A DNA stretch of 64,000 nt from Diatrype stigma (Eukaryota > Ascomycota > Sordariomycetes > Xylariales > Diatrypaceae). Below the pieces are notes generated by a model. That model was not told the origin of the DNA and did no database searches. It was given only the letters and a program-made list of their open reading frames with translations. Where the stretch lies: assembly GCA_022225965.2 (NCBI GenBank), contig JAKJXP020000103.1, positions 62,001 through 126,000 on the forward strand. The letters run 5' to 3'. The position numbers were made by a program, and so were the translations under genes. Below are positions 49,225 through 61,100 of the stretch, one piece after another. Within the stretch, counting starts at the first letter, position 1. Every line of letters starts with the position of its first letter.

Positions 49225-49355
49225 AAGTCGGCGCCTAACCCAGGAGGCACATGTACTTGAGTGCGCTGGAGCAAAAAGAGAGATAGACTTTGACGAGTTC
49301 GTTGGATCTATAGGAGAAGGTAGAAAGCGGAGACAAGAAAAAGAGAAAAAAAGAC

Positions 49356-49362
49356 AAAAAAA
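49356..49362 (-). terminator. Pol III terminator of U6
   Basis: Seven consecutive T on the minus strand directly after the U6 3' end (CTACCAA then T7). Confidence 0.85.
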
Positions 49363-49402
49363 TTGGTAGCTTCTCTTTGATTGAGCGTGTCATCCTTAGT
49401 GC

Positions 49403-49457
49403 CTATTTGATGGTTAATACGTTGGTGGCACAAGTGCGATTTGAATGGTGTACTTAC
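49403..49457 (-). other. 55-nt spliceosomal intron in U6
   Basis: The donor is GTAAGT, a likely branch site is GTATTAAC about 12-18 bases before the acceptor, and the acceptor is AATAG. Removing it joins GGCCCCT to GCACTAAGG, the normal uninterrupted U6 sequence. Confidence 0.92.
49437..49447 (-). promoter_or_regulatory. B-box-like element inside the U6 intron
   Basis: The minus strand reads CATTCAAATCG, matching the Pol III B-box consensus GGTTCRANNCC at eight consecutive positions (TTCAAATC) but not at the outer bases. In fission yeast U6 a B box inside the intron is needed for transcription. The function here is inferred. Confidence 0.45.
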
Positions 49458-49520
49458 AGGGGCCATGCTAATCTTCTCTGTATCGTTTCAAATTGACCAA
49501 ATGCCCGAAGGCGTAAATTC

Positions 49521-50589
49521 CTACTTTATTTAAGCTTATGTACTTGGCTGCACGCGCTAAGCATGTTTAGCCGGACTTTCCCCTATCTTATCTTATCTTA
49601 TCTTAGCCCGACATGCCTTTTGGTCTGTTACCGCGTAACATCTACGGCACCTGCAATTGGCTATGGCCTGGAACTGTGACGCATTACCATTTCTTCGTAA
49701 CACAACCTCTGTCAAACGGGTCAAGCATCAGGATACAACGATAAATGACAGAGGTACAATACCATTCCGTTTGTTGTATATGTTGCATCCATGGGCTGCT
49801 AGAAGCCATCAACGTAGCTTACTCACTCCGCCTAATGTTGGCTCGTTCACTACATTAGGTTACATTAGTCAGAGTGAGTAGAGCTACCTATGGAGTATGT
49901 GGTACAGCCCCAATCTGGAGTTGCACTCCTCACTATGATTCTATCCCCAACTTCTTCCTACAACTGCTCCTGCAATGTCATCTTACCTACAGCCTGTCGC
50001 AGCAAACTGGACGGACTAGGTGGATGTTGTCAGTCTATAGATTGTATCGCTAGGATACCCAACTTGGGGCGAGCTACTAAAACCTGAAGTCTTGCAATCT
50101 TTTGCAGAGTTCGAAGGCGGAGTGGTCAGTGGTATTGCGCTGCCGTGAGTCCATAAGATTCACCATCCACGATGGGAAATAATGCACTTTTATTGCCTGC
50201 ACCCATCAAGGAACCAGAGCGTTGCTCTCCATGATCATGGGGTATGCCAACCACTAGCCCCTACACTCTTGCAATGGCTATGTATCCTAGGCATGTCCAT
50301 TGCCTCGATTATCTACGATCTAGATAGCTTAGCCATTCAACCGTGGATATTTAGCCGCCTGGAGTTATGCATAAGATTGGGGTTGGAGGTCGGCAGTACA
50401 TCATCATGGATTCAAGCGGGCAATGGGTGGGATGTCTGATATATCAGGGAATGGGGCTGGATACCTCTTCGTCAACGACATGAGGTGTCGTCACCATATT
50501 GGTTTTGGTCCAAGTGCTATATACCACCACAAGCTCACGCTTGTCATAGCAGCTTTCGCTATCCTTCGCATGTATCCTTTGCATGTCCT
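49521..50589. other. Divergent intergenic region U6/CE3 esterase
   Basis: Upstream of U6 there is an AT-rich TTAAATAAAG (minus strand, 49526-49535) and a (TTATC)4 repeat at 49584-49605. The rest is the promoter side of the esterase gene. Open frames at 49657-50439 have no recognisable features. Confidence 0.45.
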
Positions 50590-51623
<1,034 letters not shown>

Positions 51624-52064
51624 AATATGTTTTAATTATGATGGCGGCCTGGGCTCTTGGGCCCATCCCCTCTTCTAGGTGCCTACTCTTGGTGGTTATG
51701 ATGTGTCAACTTGCATTGAAGCTGGATTGATCAGATAGTACCTAGGTATTCACTGATTTAGTTTAGAATTCTATAAATGAATCTACCAGCTGTATTTCCT
51801 CTCCCAATGCCGATTAAGCAGCCAACGCTTTGGCCGGCAAAAGGGGCAGCTCGACTTAACAGTGTTTAGCACTGTACAGAAACTGTGGCCCGATGATTAA
51901 GTACGTCTCACCTTACATGCAGCCAGCGAACTAATGTTCACCACTCAGACTTCTGCTCTCCAACTATCCACCCACAAGAATCGACTCGCAATTTACTCGA
52001 AACTCCAAGATAAGCAACATATAGACATAGTTGTTTACATGCGAGTTATCTTGTATATGAAGCA
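51624..52064. other. Intergenic region
   Basis: 3' flank of the esterase gene and promoter of the hydrolase gene. No gene is supported. Confidence 0.5.
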
Positions 52065-53099
52065 ATGCAGTACACACATTGCTCCGCAAACGACAACTGC
52101 AGGCTCGCTTACCAGACCTCGCTGCCGCCGCCGGAATATGGCTCAAACGCAATCCCAGACCGGCGCCGTCACACCTGCATTATTTTGCTGCACGGCTTCA
52201 GCGGATCAAGTGAGTACTTCGAGAAGAACTTCGCCGCGCTCAGCGCCGACCACTGGGTCGTAGCCCCGGATCTTCGCGGGCACGGCCAATCCGGCCGTCC
52301 GTCCGGCGGATACCACGTGGCGCGGCTAGCGGCCGACCTCCGCGACCTTCTCGCGCACCTGCGGCAGCAGACCGCGGCCGAGACCGACGCCGGCCACCAC
52401 GGGGTTTCCATTCGCTTCGTCCCCGTCGGCTGCTCGCTCGGCGCCGCCGTGCTCTGGACCTATGCTGAGCTGTTTGGTCGCGGCGACACTTGCGACGACT
52501 TTGCCGGCTGCGTCTTTGTCGACCAGGCGCCCCTGCAGGACCTATCGCCATTTGGCGCCAGCGAGCAGTACGGCGACGGGCCGTGGGAAAAGTCGAAAGC
52601 CCACCTCGGCTGCTACGATGAGGCGACGATGCGCGCGGCCCAGGAGCTCTGGACGCGCGACCCGCCGACCGCCCATGCTGACCTCGTCGCCGGCTGCCTG
52701 GGGTACCGGGTTGCGCCGGAGCCTGACCGCGACGACCTGTCAGCAGAGCGGCGAGCGGCGGATGAGCAATTCTTTACGCGCATCAGCGCGCAGTGCGACC
52801 CGGTGTGGCTCGCGCGCCTGCTGGCCGACCATACGCGTTACGACCACCGTGAGGCTATCGACGAGCACTTCATGACGCTGCCAACGCTGGTGCTGGCAGG
52901 GCGGCGCACGGGGTGCTTCCCTATCGAGGGTATCCGCGAGACGGTGCGGCGCGTCGAGCGGCGGCGGCCATCGCTTGAATCGGCGGCTTTCCAGCTGTTC
53001 GACTCGGGGCATTGGCTGTTTTACGAGGAGCCAGAACGGTTTAACGAGGTTATTCTTAGCTTTATAAGAAATTGTACGAGTTTTAAAACAAGTACATAG
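52065..53099 (+). CDS. Alpha/beta hydrolase
   Basis: One exon, 344 residues. Fold marks in order: IILLHGFSGSSEYF (oxyanion-hole HG), VVAPDLRGHGQSGRP, the nucleophile elbow PVGCSLGAAV (G-x-S-x-G), and a C-terminal His in DSGHWLFYEEPERFNEVI. The usual acid after strand 6 or 7 is not obvious (LVLAGRRTGCFP lacks the common Asp), so the Asp in FVDQAP may serve. The start at 52065 fits the first strand; there is no signal peptide. The substrate is unknown. The gene is markedly GC-rich, yet its last 18 or so codons are AT-rich and the stop lies at the edge of the RIP-like tract, so the C-terminus may have been altered. Confidence 0.75.
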   Translation: MQYTHCSANDNCRLAYQTSLPPPEYGSNAIPDRRRHTCIILLHGFSGSSEYFEKNFAALSADHWVVAPDLRGHGQSGRPSGGYHVARLAADLRDLLAHLRQQTAAETDAGHHGVSIRFVPVGCSLGAAVLWTYAELFGRGDTCDDFAGCVFVDQAPLQDLSPFGASEQYGDGPWEKSKAHLGCYDEATMRAAQELWTRDPPTAHADLVAGCLGYRVAPEPDRDDLSAERRAADEQFFTRISAQCDPVWLARLLADHTRYDHREAIDEHFMTLPTLVLAGRRTGCFPIEGIRETVRRVERRRPSLESAAFQLFDSGHWLFYEEPERFNEVILSFIRNCTSFKTST

Positions 53100-54010
53100 C
53101 CGCTGCTAATAACCGCTAAAGGTATAATATAAGTATATATATAATTAACGTAATAATAAGAGTTTTAATAGCTTATTTATTTTTAACTTAATAAATAATT
53201 TTAAAAAAATAAAAATAAACGTAATATATAGGTTTAACGTATTATTTTAACTAGAGGTTATTTTTATAAAGATAATGTAATTACGGAAATTATAACTGGA
53301 AATTCAGGCTTAAGAAATACCTTAAGTGTTATAGCTTTTAATTAATCGGGCCCATTTTATGCGTTTTAAGAACTAGTTAAGCCAGCTAGCTTCGTTTTTT
53401 TAGCCAATTAAGTAATACGTTTTAAAAGTATTATATATTAATTTAACTTATTTATTAATACTAGATTTATAATTTCGTATAATGCATTTAATAAAAACGC
53501 ATATAACTTATTCGCTTATAATTAAATTCGAAATTTTATATAATGCATTTAATAAAAGCCCTTATAGCCGCTTATTTATAAAGCTATTTATATATTTACT
53601 TATATAGTTATTTATATAGCTATTTATTATAATTATTATTTATTTATTATACTTTGTTTATTATAATTATTATAATTAAATTTATAATTCCATATAATGC
53701 ATTTAATTATAGCCCTTATAGCTACCTAATTAAAGGTTATACGGACTTATGCCAGTTAAATAGCTAGGAAATAAGAGGTGTCATAGGTATGTGGCTAGTA
53801 GTTAGTATGGCTATAGCAGCTATAGCAGCTGTAACAGCTGTAATAGCTATCTTATAACAGCTGTAACAGGTAAGCTGTAATAAGTAGGTTATAATAAGTA
53901 AGCTATAGCAGGCTATAATAGCTGCATTAGGTAAGCTGGTTAGTTATACTCGTACGAAATTATAAGTTTGGCTTTAATAGGCTATAATAAGTAAGTAAGT
54001 TATATAAGTA
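53100..54010. repeat. AT-rich tract with AGCTGTA/GCAGCTATA repeats
   Basis: Non-coding, strongly AT-rich, with CA and TG dinucleotides scarce and TA frequent, the pattern left by RIP. A tandem AGCTGTAAC/AGCTATAGC repeat lies at about 53812-53905. The block starting near 53745 (GTTAAATAGCTAGGAAATAAG) recurs at about 54996 as GTTAAACGGCGAGGAAATAAG. The two blocks are about 1.25 kb apart. Confidence 0.75.
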
Positions 54011-54685
54011 ATAATAATAATAATAATAATAAAATTATACGTCCGAATAAACCTATTTAATTAATTATTCCGTTACATATAGCCTATTTCTAAAAGGGAT
54101 ATAAAGAAAGTTTATAAGATAACTAAGTTTATATAAATGCCGATATTATATAATATATAAAATAACTAAAGTATTAAAAGCGAAGCTTAAAATAAATCAC
54201 GAACGTATTAAGGTTTAATATAAGAAATGTTTTTATTTTTTCGATAAGTGGTTATTTTTTCTCGAAACCTTGTTACTGCCCGTTAGTTTATTCTTTAAAG
54301 CAAAGTTTAAAAATGTTATTATTGTTTTATTTCTTCGCCGATAACCCGTATAAGCGAACCTTTTTTTTAAAGGCTGTAAAGGTTTAATAGCCGCTATGCC
54401 CGAAAAATTCGTTCGCTTTTCGCTTTTGTTAGATTTCGAAAAACCTAAAGGCGCCTTGAAAAAGGTCTTAATTAGCGATATAACTAGGTTTCTTATTAAT
54501 TTCGCATCGGCATCGGTACTTATTAACGGCGTCGAAATAATTAAAGTGTTTATAATAACTAACGAAATGTTTATAACTAAAACGTTTTATAAAAAGGCGG
54601 TATAATATTATATAAATAAAAGAAAGCTTTTCAAGAAATTTGTTTATTTTAAGTTCTTATTGTCGATATAAAGGGAATATAAAAA
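54010..54685 (-). mobile_element. 5'-truncated LINE 3' fragment (copy 1), RIP-degraded
   Basis: The segment begins at a (TAA)n tract (54010-54033) and shares a 3' module with copies 2 and 3: ACGTCCGAATAAACC, then ATGCCGATATTATATAATATA, then CGAACGTATTAAGG. Similarity to copy 2 ends near 54685, so only about 0.7 kb is present. Oriented by analogy with copies 2 and 3, whose reverse transcriptase reads on the minus strand. Confidence 0.6.
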
Positions 54686-54689
54686 TTTT

Positions 54690-54985
54690 CGGACCTTTTT
54701 TAAAAAAACCAGGCTACGGCCCTTCGCTGCGCTACGGGGAGCCTCTTTTTTTTATAAAAAAGACCCGAAGATTTTCCACGCATCTTTTAAACACTATTTT
54801 TTATTCGTATTTTTTAAATGCTATTTTATATTCGTATCTTTTAAACGTTATTTTATATACGTATTTAAAAAAGAGATATCTAAGCCAGCTTAAGGGTTTT
54901 CTTTTTTTTTTCTTTTTTTTAATTCTTAATAAGAAAAAAAAAAAAAAAAAAAAAAGAAAACCATTAAGCCGTTAGAACCTAACCG
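54690..54985. repeat. Hairpin-rich segment between LINE copies
   Basis: This contains a GC-rich inverted repeat (54711-54751, arms AGGCT..AGCCT) flanked by A and T runs, and a second imperfect palindrome at about 54886-54972. The arms of the second read CTTAAGGGTTTTC and GAAAACCATTAAG and enclose opposed T and A tracts. Confidence 0.7.
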
Positions 54986-55149
54986 GAGGTTATATAGGCT
55001 TACGCCCGTTAAACGGCGAGGAAATAAGGGCTGCAACAGGCATGTGGCTGGTAGTAGAAAGTGGCTAGTAACTGGTATGGCTGTAACAGCTGTAAGCAGC
55101 TATAGCAGCTGTAGCAGCTATAGCAGGTACGTTGTAGCAGCTGTAGTAA

Positions 55150-58056
55150 TGATAATAATGATGATGATGTATTTTTACGTCCAAATGAACCTATTTAACT
55201 AGCTACCTAATTACATACAGCCTACCCTTAAAAGGAGTATATAAGAAGTGGTTTTATAAGATAACTAAGTTTATATAAATGCCGATATTATATAATATAT
55301 AAGACGGCTGAAGTATTAAGAAATAAGCTCAAATAAGCAAGCCCGAAATAAAACGCGAATGTATTAAGGTTTAACATAAAAAAAAGGATTTATATTTTTC
55401 CGGCAATTAGTTATTTCCTTTCGGAGCTTCGTTAACGTCCGTTACTTGTTTTTTAAATCGAAGTTTAAAAGAGTTGTTTTATTTTTTCGTTATTTCATAT
55501 GGATGTGCCTTTTCGATAAAGGCTACGAAGTTTCGGTAGCTATTGTGGCCGAATAATTCGTTCGTTTCGCGTTCCTAACGGATTTTTAAGGATCGAAAGG
55601 CGCCCCGGAAGAGGTCGCAGAAAAAGATATATCCGGGCTTTTTATTCGCCCCGTATCGGTATCGGCATTCGTCGATAGCGTCGAAATGATTAAAGCGTTT
55701 ATAATAACCAATAAAGTTTCCGTATTTAAAGCGTTTTATAAAAAAAGATGCAATATTATTCGAATAAAGGAAAGCTTTTTAAGAAGCTTATTTGCGTCGA
55801 ATTCTTATTTTTAATATAAAAGGGATATGTTATGGAATTATTAGGCAAAAAAAACGAATAAATGTTTTTTCCGGCTAATACGTCGGAAATAAAAAAGGGT
55901 TATGGTACCAGAAATGTGGTTATTATCGTTAAGGGCCGGCCGTTTTGCGCCGAATTTGGCTTAAGCGTTTACTGTTTCGTTGCTTTTTATTTCGACGTAT
56001 TTCGGGACTTATTAAACGGAAAGGATTAATAGGCGGATTCGAGAAATAACTTAATAAAAGGCTAAGAAGTTTAATTAGAAATTATTCAAAAAATATCCGA
56101 AAATATATCGAATAATTGCTGTATTATCGATATAAATGTATAAACTTATTAAAAAAAGTTTAAATTATATTAAGCATTTTTTGTTTATTATGCCGCTTTA
56201 TAAATAATAATTATTTCGCCGTCGAAAACCTTTACGTTTAAAAATAATTTATTAATTACATATAAGCGTTTATTGCTTTAATAAGTAATAAAGTTTCAAT
56301 TAATTCGGTTAATTTTAAAACTATTAAACTAAATTATTAAGTTTTAAAAAAAGGATAAATACGAATTACTTTTTATGAACGTTTTTTTTATTAACTAATA
56401 CGGGTAATAATTGATTTGGCTATTTTTTATTTAATAATAAAGGGCGAAAACATTTTGTTATTAAATTTAACGTTAATTATAAACGCATAAATTAGCCTTT
56501 TTTAATTAATTAATACGTTAAAGAACCGAATAAGTTAGGTTTAAATTGCGGAACCGAATTGCGTATCGTTTTTATATTTGTTCGTATATGATTTCGGCGA
56601 AAGAAATGCTTAATTTGCGGTGTAATATTAAAACATTAATGGTACGTTATATTAAAAGAATTGCTTTAGCGGCGACCTTAAATGGCTTATCGGAAATTAC
56701 GAGGTATTTTAGGATTCTTATTAATGCGGATCCTTATTTTTTAATAGCAAGGCGTTTTTCTTTTAAATATTAGGCTTTTGCGTTAAAAATGGCTATCGGT
56801 ATTATGTAGGTTTTGGTTATTATTGCGGTTTTATTCGGTAAAAAGCCCTTTATAACTTTATTAAAATAACGGATATAATTAATAACGCAAAATACTTTAG
56901 CGGTCCATTTAAACGTATATATCTTAAAGCTAAGTTTAAAATCGAAAAAAGGTCTTAGCTATTTAATTGCTTTTTTAAACGGATATATTTTGAAATTTTC
57001 TATCGTAACCGGGTTATTTAAAAAGGTCCGACTTTTATAGAAATATTTAAGGTCGCTTTTAGTTAAATCGAAGATAAGGGCGTTTTTTCGTTTCCAATTA
57101 AGGGTATTTAAACATTAGTTATTTAAAAAACAGAGGTTTTAGTTATGGTTTTATTTATACGAAAAGTCGTTACGTCGTTGGCATATCCAAAACGAATTAA
57201 TGGGGCGCCCTTTTGAAAAAGAAATTCCGTATATAGCATAAATAGTATTGGAAATATTAAAAAGCCTTAGGGAATTTCGTAAAATAATGGGCCAGGATTT
57301 GTCGTAACGCTTTTTATTCGAATAAATGCGAATTTATTAATTATAAAGAAATCGATTTATTTAATTAATAAATATTTTTATTTTTATTATTACAGCTTAA
57401 GCATTAATTTATTGCATAATATCGCATTAAAAGCGCTAATAACGTTTGGAATTAAAAACGACGCGACTTTATTTTAAGCAAAGGCCGTTTTATGTTATAT
57501 ATAATGTAAAATATTAAGTTTAATACCGATTTTTCTAAATAAAGCGCTAAATTGCTAGATATTAATAACGCTTTTACAAATGGCTATTATCGATATCCGT
57601 TTAATAATAAGCCGTTTTAGGCCTTTTTCGAAACAGGAAAAAAAGGAAATTAAGCGTTAGGATTTTACGGCCGTAAAATCGGATTTATTAATTTTAAAAA
57701 GCATAATGATTTCGGCAATACGAAAAAGTATTAAGTAATAGCCGTATTATAAATAACCTTCGGAAAATATACGGACAGTATTTTTAATAACTAGCTATAC
57801 ATAATAAAATAATAAAGCAATAAATCCGTTTTCTTTAATATTATATTGGAAGTTTTAATATAAACGTTTTTTATTTTCGCCATTATTACCGATTAATTCC
57901 ATGGAATTAATTCGTATATGCAAGCAATTGCCGAAAAGTCGGTTATAAAGGGGTTTATATTATAAGACTCGAATAGGCGTTATGAATTCTTTATGTTTTC
58001 GCCGTTTATTTATAAAATGAAAACCTTATAACGAAAGTATTAATTTTTTTTTTTTC
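55150..58056 (-). mobile_element. LINE (Tad1/I-like) copy 2, RIP-degraded, with reverse transcriptase remnant
   Basis: The 3' end lies by a GATAAT/GATGATG tract at 55145-55165. Minus-strand translation near 57640-57800 gives GYYLILFRIAEIIMLFKINK, matching the LINE fingers block (FRxAxxVxLxKPGK). Near 57165-57290 it gives FPILFMLYTEFLFQKGAP, then RFGYANDVTTF, which match the palm blocks SPILFLLYT and YADD. Many stops and frameshifts interrupt it. The copy is not autonomous. Confidence 0.82.
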
Positions 58057-58146
58057 GTCGGACGAAGTCGTTACCACCTTAGTCGGCGGCGGCGGGAACG
58101 GCGAAAGCAGCGAGGGCGCCGCGGCCGCTTGCCAGGAAAGCAACGA
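58056..58146. repeat. GC-rich island between LINE copies 2 and 3
   Basis: About 90 bases rich in GGC/GCG (for example GGCGGCGGCGGGAACGGCG), ending in GCAACGAAATAATGATAATG, which starts the 3' tail of copy 3. It stands out sharply from the AT-rich surroundings. Confidence 0.75.
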
Positions 58147-58149
58147 AAT

Positions 58150-61100
58150 AATGATAATGATATATTTTTACATCCGGATGGACTTATTTATTTAGTTATC
58201 CATTTTCGTAAGGAGTATTAAGTGGAGCTACGGAAGGCTAGGCTAGTTATAAGGTCCAATATTATATAATATATGGAACGGCTAAAATATTAAAGGATGT
58301 TTATTTTCCAAAACAAAACGCGAACGTATTAATATGACTTTAAGAAAATATAACTAAGAAAGGAATTTTTATTCTTCGCTGGCCGGTTTTATCCCTTTTT
58401 AGGGCCTTACCGTTTTGCCTTAATCTAAATCGGGCCTAGCGTATTATTATTTCGTATTATTTATTAATATAAATGTACCTTCTTAAGGAAAGCGACGAAG
58501 TTTTTATGCTATTATAGCCAAAAGGTTCCTCCGCTTTACGTTTTCGACGGATACCTAATATTTTAAAAGCGCCTTAAAATAAATCGCATTGCATAATATG
58601 GCCTAAAGTTTTTTTTTCTCGTATTTGCAATAACAATTTATCTTTAAATGGTTAAATCGTCGATGGTACGAAGCGAAGTTTCCGTAGCCGGAACCCTCGG
58701 CGAAAAGTCGGTAAAGTATTAATCGGACAAGAGTAAGCTTTTTAAGAGGCTTCCTTGCCTCGAATTCCTAACGTATATATAATAAAAGGGTATTACGTAA
58801 TTACCAAGTTAAAAAAACGAATAAACACTTTTTTTTGTTAATGCGTCGGAAATATATAAAGGTTATAGCTTAAAAGGAATCGTCGGATACGTAATTTATA
58901 AGGAAATTAATTCCAAATTTAGCTTGGGCGTTTGTTGTTTCGTTTTTTTCGATATCGACGTATTTAAGGGCCCATTAAATAAAAAAGGCCTTAAAGCGGA
59001 TGCGTACGATGGCTTCGTAAAATTAAAGGAAATCGCTTTGGAAATTATCCGATAAATTGTTTATAAAGTACCGAATAATTGCGATATTATCGATATAAAA
59101 GTATATGCCTAAAAGGGAAATATTTAAATTATATCAATTATTTTTTATTCATTAAATTACTTATTAGGCGGCAATAATCTTTCCGTTAAAAACTTTTGCA
59201 TTAAGCAATAGTTTATAAAAAACGTAAATGCATTAATCGCTTTAATAAGCAATAAAGCCCTAGCTTATACGGTCGATCTTAAAGCCGTTAAAATAAACAA
59301 CTAGGTCGAAAAAGGAAAAGGAAAAAAGCTATTTTATATGCTTTTCCTTGCTTTTTTTTTATCGGTCAAAAACGGAAGCGAATGGGTTGGCTACTTTTTT
59401 TTTAAAAGCAAAGGGCGTAAGCATTTTCCGATTAGGTTTGCAGCTAATTGTAATCGAATAAACCATTTGCTTTTAAATTATCAGGACCGTATAATTATCG
59501 AATATGCGGAATTAAATATACGCAAACGTACGACGTATTATAATCGTATTTGTTCGTATATTACCTTAACGGGAAATAAATTAACCTTTTTATGCAATAT
59601 AAGGATACGAATAATTCTTTAAACCGATAAGGTCGTACGTATTATTATTTTAAATGGTTTATTAATAATATTAAAATGCCCAAGTACTTATATTTATATT
59701 AGGCCCTTTTTTTAAATAACGGAACGCTTTAATTCTGGATATTAAGTTTCGGTTTCGTAGGTTGCTACCGGTAATATATACGCCTTAATCGTTATTGCTG
59801 TTTTATTTAATAAAATGCCATAAATAACCTTATTTAAATGCCGGATATAATTAACCGTACGTAAAGTTTTAATAATCCATTTACGCGCGTATTTTTTAAA
59901 ATTAAGCTTAGCATTAAAAAAAACTCCTAGCCAATAAATAAATTTCCTTCTAATTTTAACCGTAAAGTCCTTAATAACGCATATTAGGATTTTATACGGT
60001 ACGCGATTTTTATAAAAATGCTACAAATCGCTTTTAATTGGATCGAAAATAAATGCGTTATTTTTGTTTCATATTAAGATATTTCGTACGGTTTTTTTTA
60101 AAAGGACCGATATTTTTTCGATAATACGTTCCATTCGGATAATCGCAATGTCGTTTGCATATTTAAATTTAAATAATAAGGGGCCTTTCCGAAATAAAAG
60201 TTCCGTATATAGCATAAACAGAATGAAAAAAATAAACGAACTTTATAATATGCCGTATATAAAAGGTTTAATATTAATAATAACGTTTTTTTTTCGTATA
60301 AAAATTAACCGGTTAATTATAAAGAAATTTATCCAATATACGAATCGTTTATTCCAACCTTATTGCTTTAGTTTTAAAATTAATCGCTTTCGAAATACCG
60401 CATTAAAGGCCCCGAAAACGTTTATCGTAAATAAAAAAGTTACCTTATTTTAGGCAAATATTAATTTTACGTTATATATAACATAAGCGGCCAAATTTAA
60501 TGCTAAGCATTTAAATAACGTACCGAATTATTAGGTATTAATTATTCCAATTTTAATAACAATTATCGATATACGCCGGGTTATAAATTCTTTTAGCTTT
60601 TTATTAAGGCACAACAAAAAAAATAAGCCTTTAGGACTTAACTTTAATAAAATCGTTTTTATTAACCTTAAAAAGCATTATTATTTCCGCCGTTCGAAAC
60701 GAAATAAAGTAATAGCCGTATTTAAAATAATTTTCGTATAACGTCCGAATAAACCCGTTAAGAACTAGCTATGCGAATTAAAACAAAATAGCGCTTAAAT
60801 CATTTTTATTCGGGGCCGTATTTGCCGTTTTAATATACGCGTATTTTGTTTCCGTTAATATTACTTTTTAATCCTAAGAAATTAAATCGTAAATATATAT
60901 TAACGCATTGGGATCGACCGAAAGTAGGTCGAAATCGGCCGGCTCTAGCGGCTTTTAAGGATTTTCTATATCGTTTCCGTTCGTTTACGGAATTAGCAAT
61001 TTTTGTCGGAAAAAATCGATTTTTCCGAATATATCCGTAATTACTTTGCCGTTATCCGCTATTAAAAAGGCGCAAAAATTATTTTTAAGCTTATATTAAT

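Larger units (their letters stand above)
47755..49355. other. Intergenic region with an unexplained open frame
   Basis: Promoter of the M35 gene up to about 48 kb. The rest lacks recognised genes. An unassigned open stretch lies at 48721-49224 and is listed separately. Confidence 0.45.
49357..49520 (-). ncRNA. U6: U6 spliceosomal snRNA gene with an mRNA-type intron
   Basis: The minus strand reads a fungal U6. There is a 5' hairpin GCC-TTCG-GGC, then ATTTGGTCAATTTGAAACG, the ACAGAGA box in GATACAGAGAAGATTAGCA with the AGC catalytic triad, and GGCCCCT at the 5' arm of the internal stem-loop. Here the sequence is interrupted at 49457 by GTAAGT. After 55 bases ending AATAG at 49403 it resumes as GCACTAAGGATGACACGC, which completes the stem-loop. 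The mature RNA would be about 108 nt (exons about 49458-49520 and 49357-49402) and ends in a T7 run typical of Pol III. The exact 5' end is estimated. The intron position is within the catalytic core, as in intron-bearing U6 genes of fission yeast and some other fungi. Confidence 0.93.

Noticed and set aside
54396..61040. Plus-strand frames in the AT-rich tract (for example 54640-54975, 59338-59622, 60064-60453)
   Set aside because: They run opposite to the LINE reverse transcriptase and consist of Ile/Phe/Lys/Asn from AT-rich sequence.
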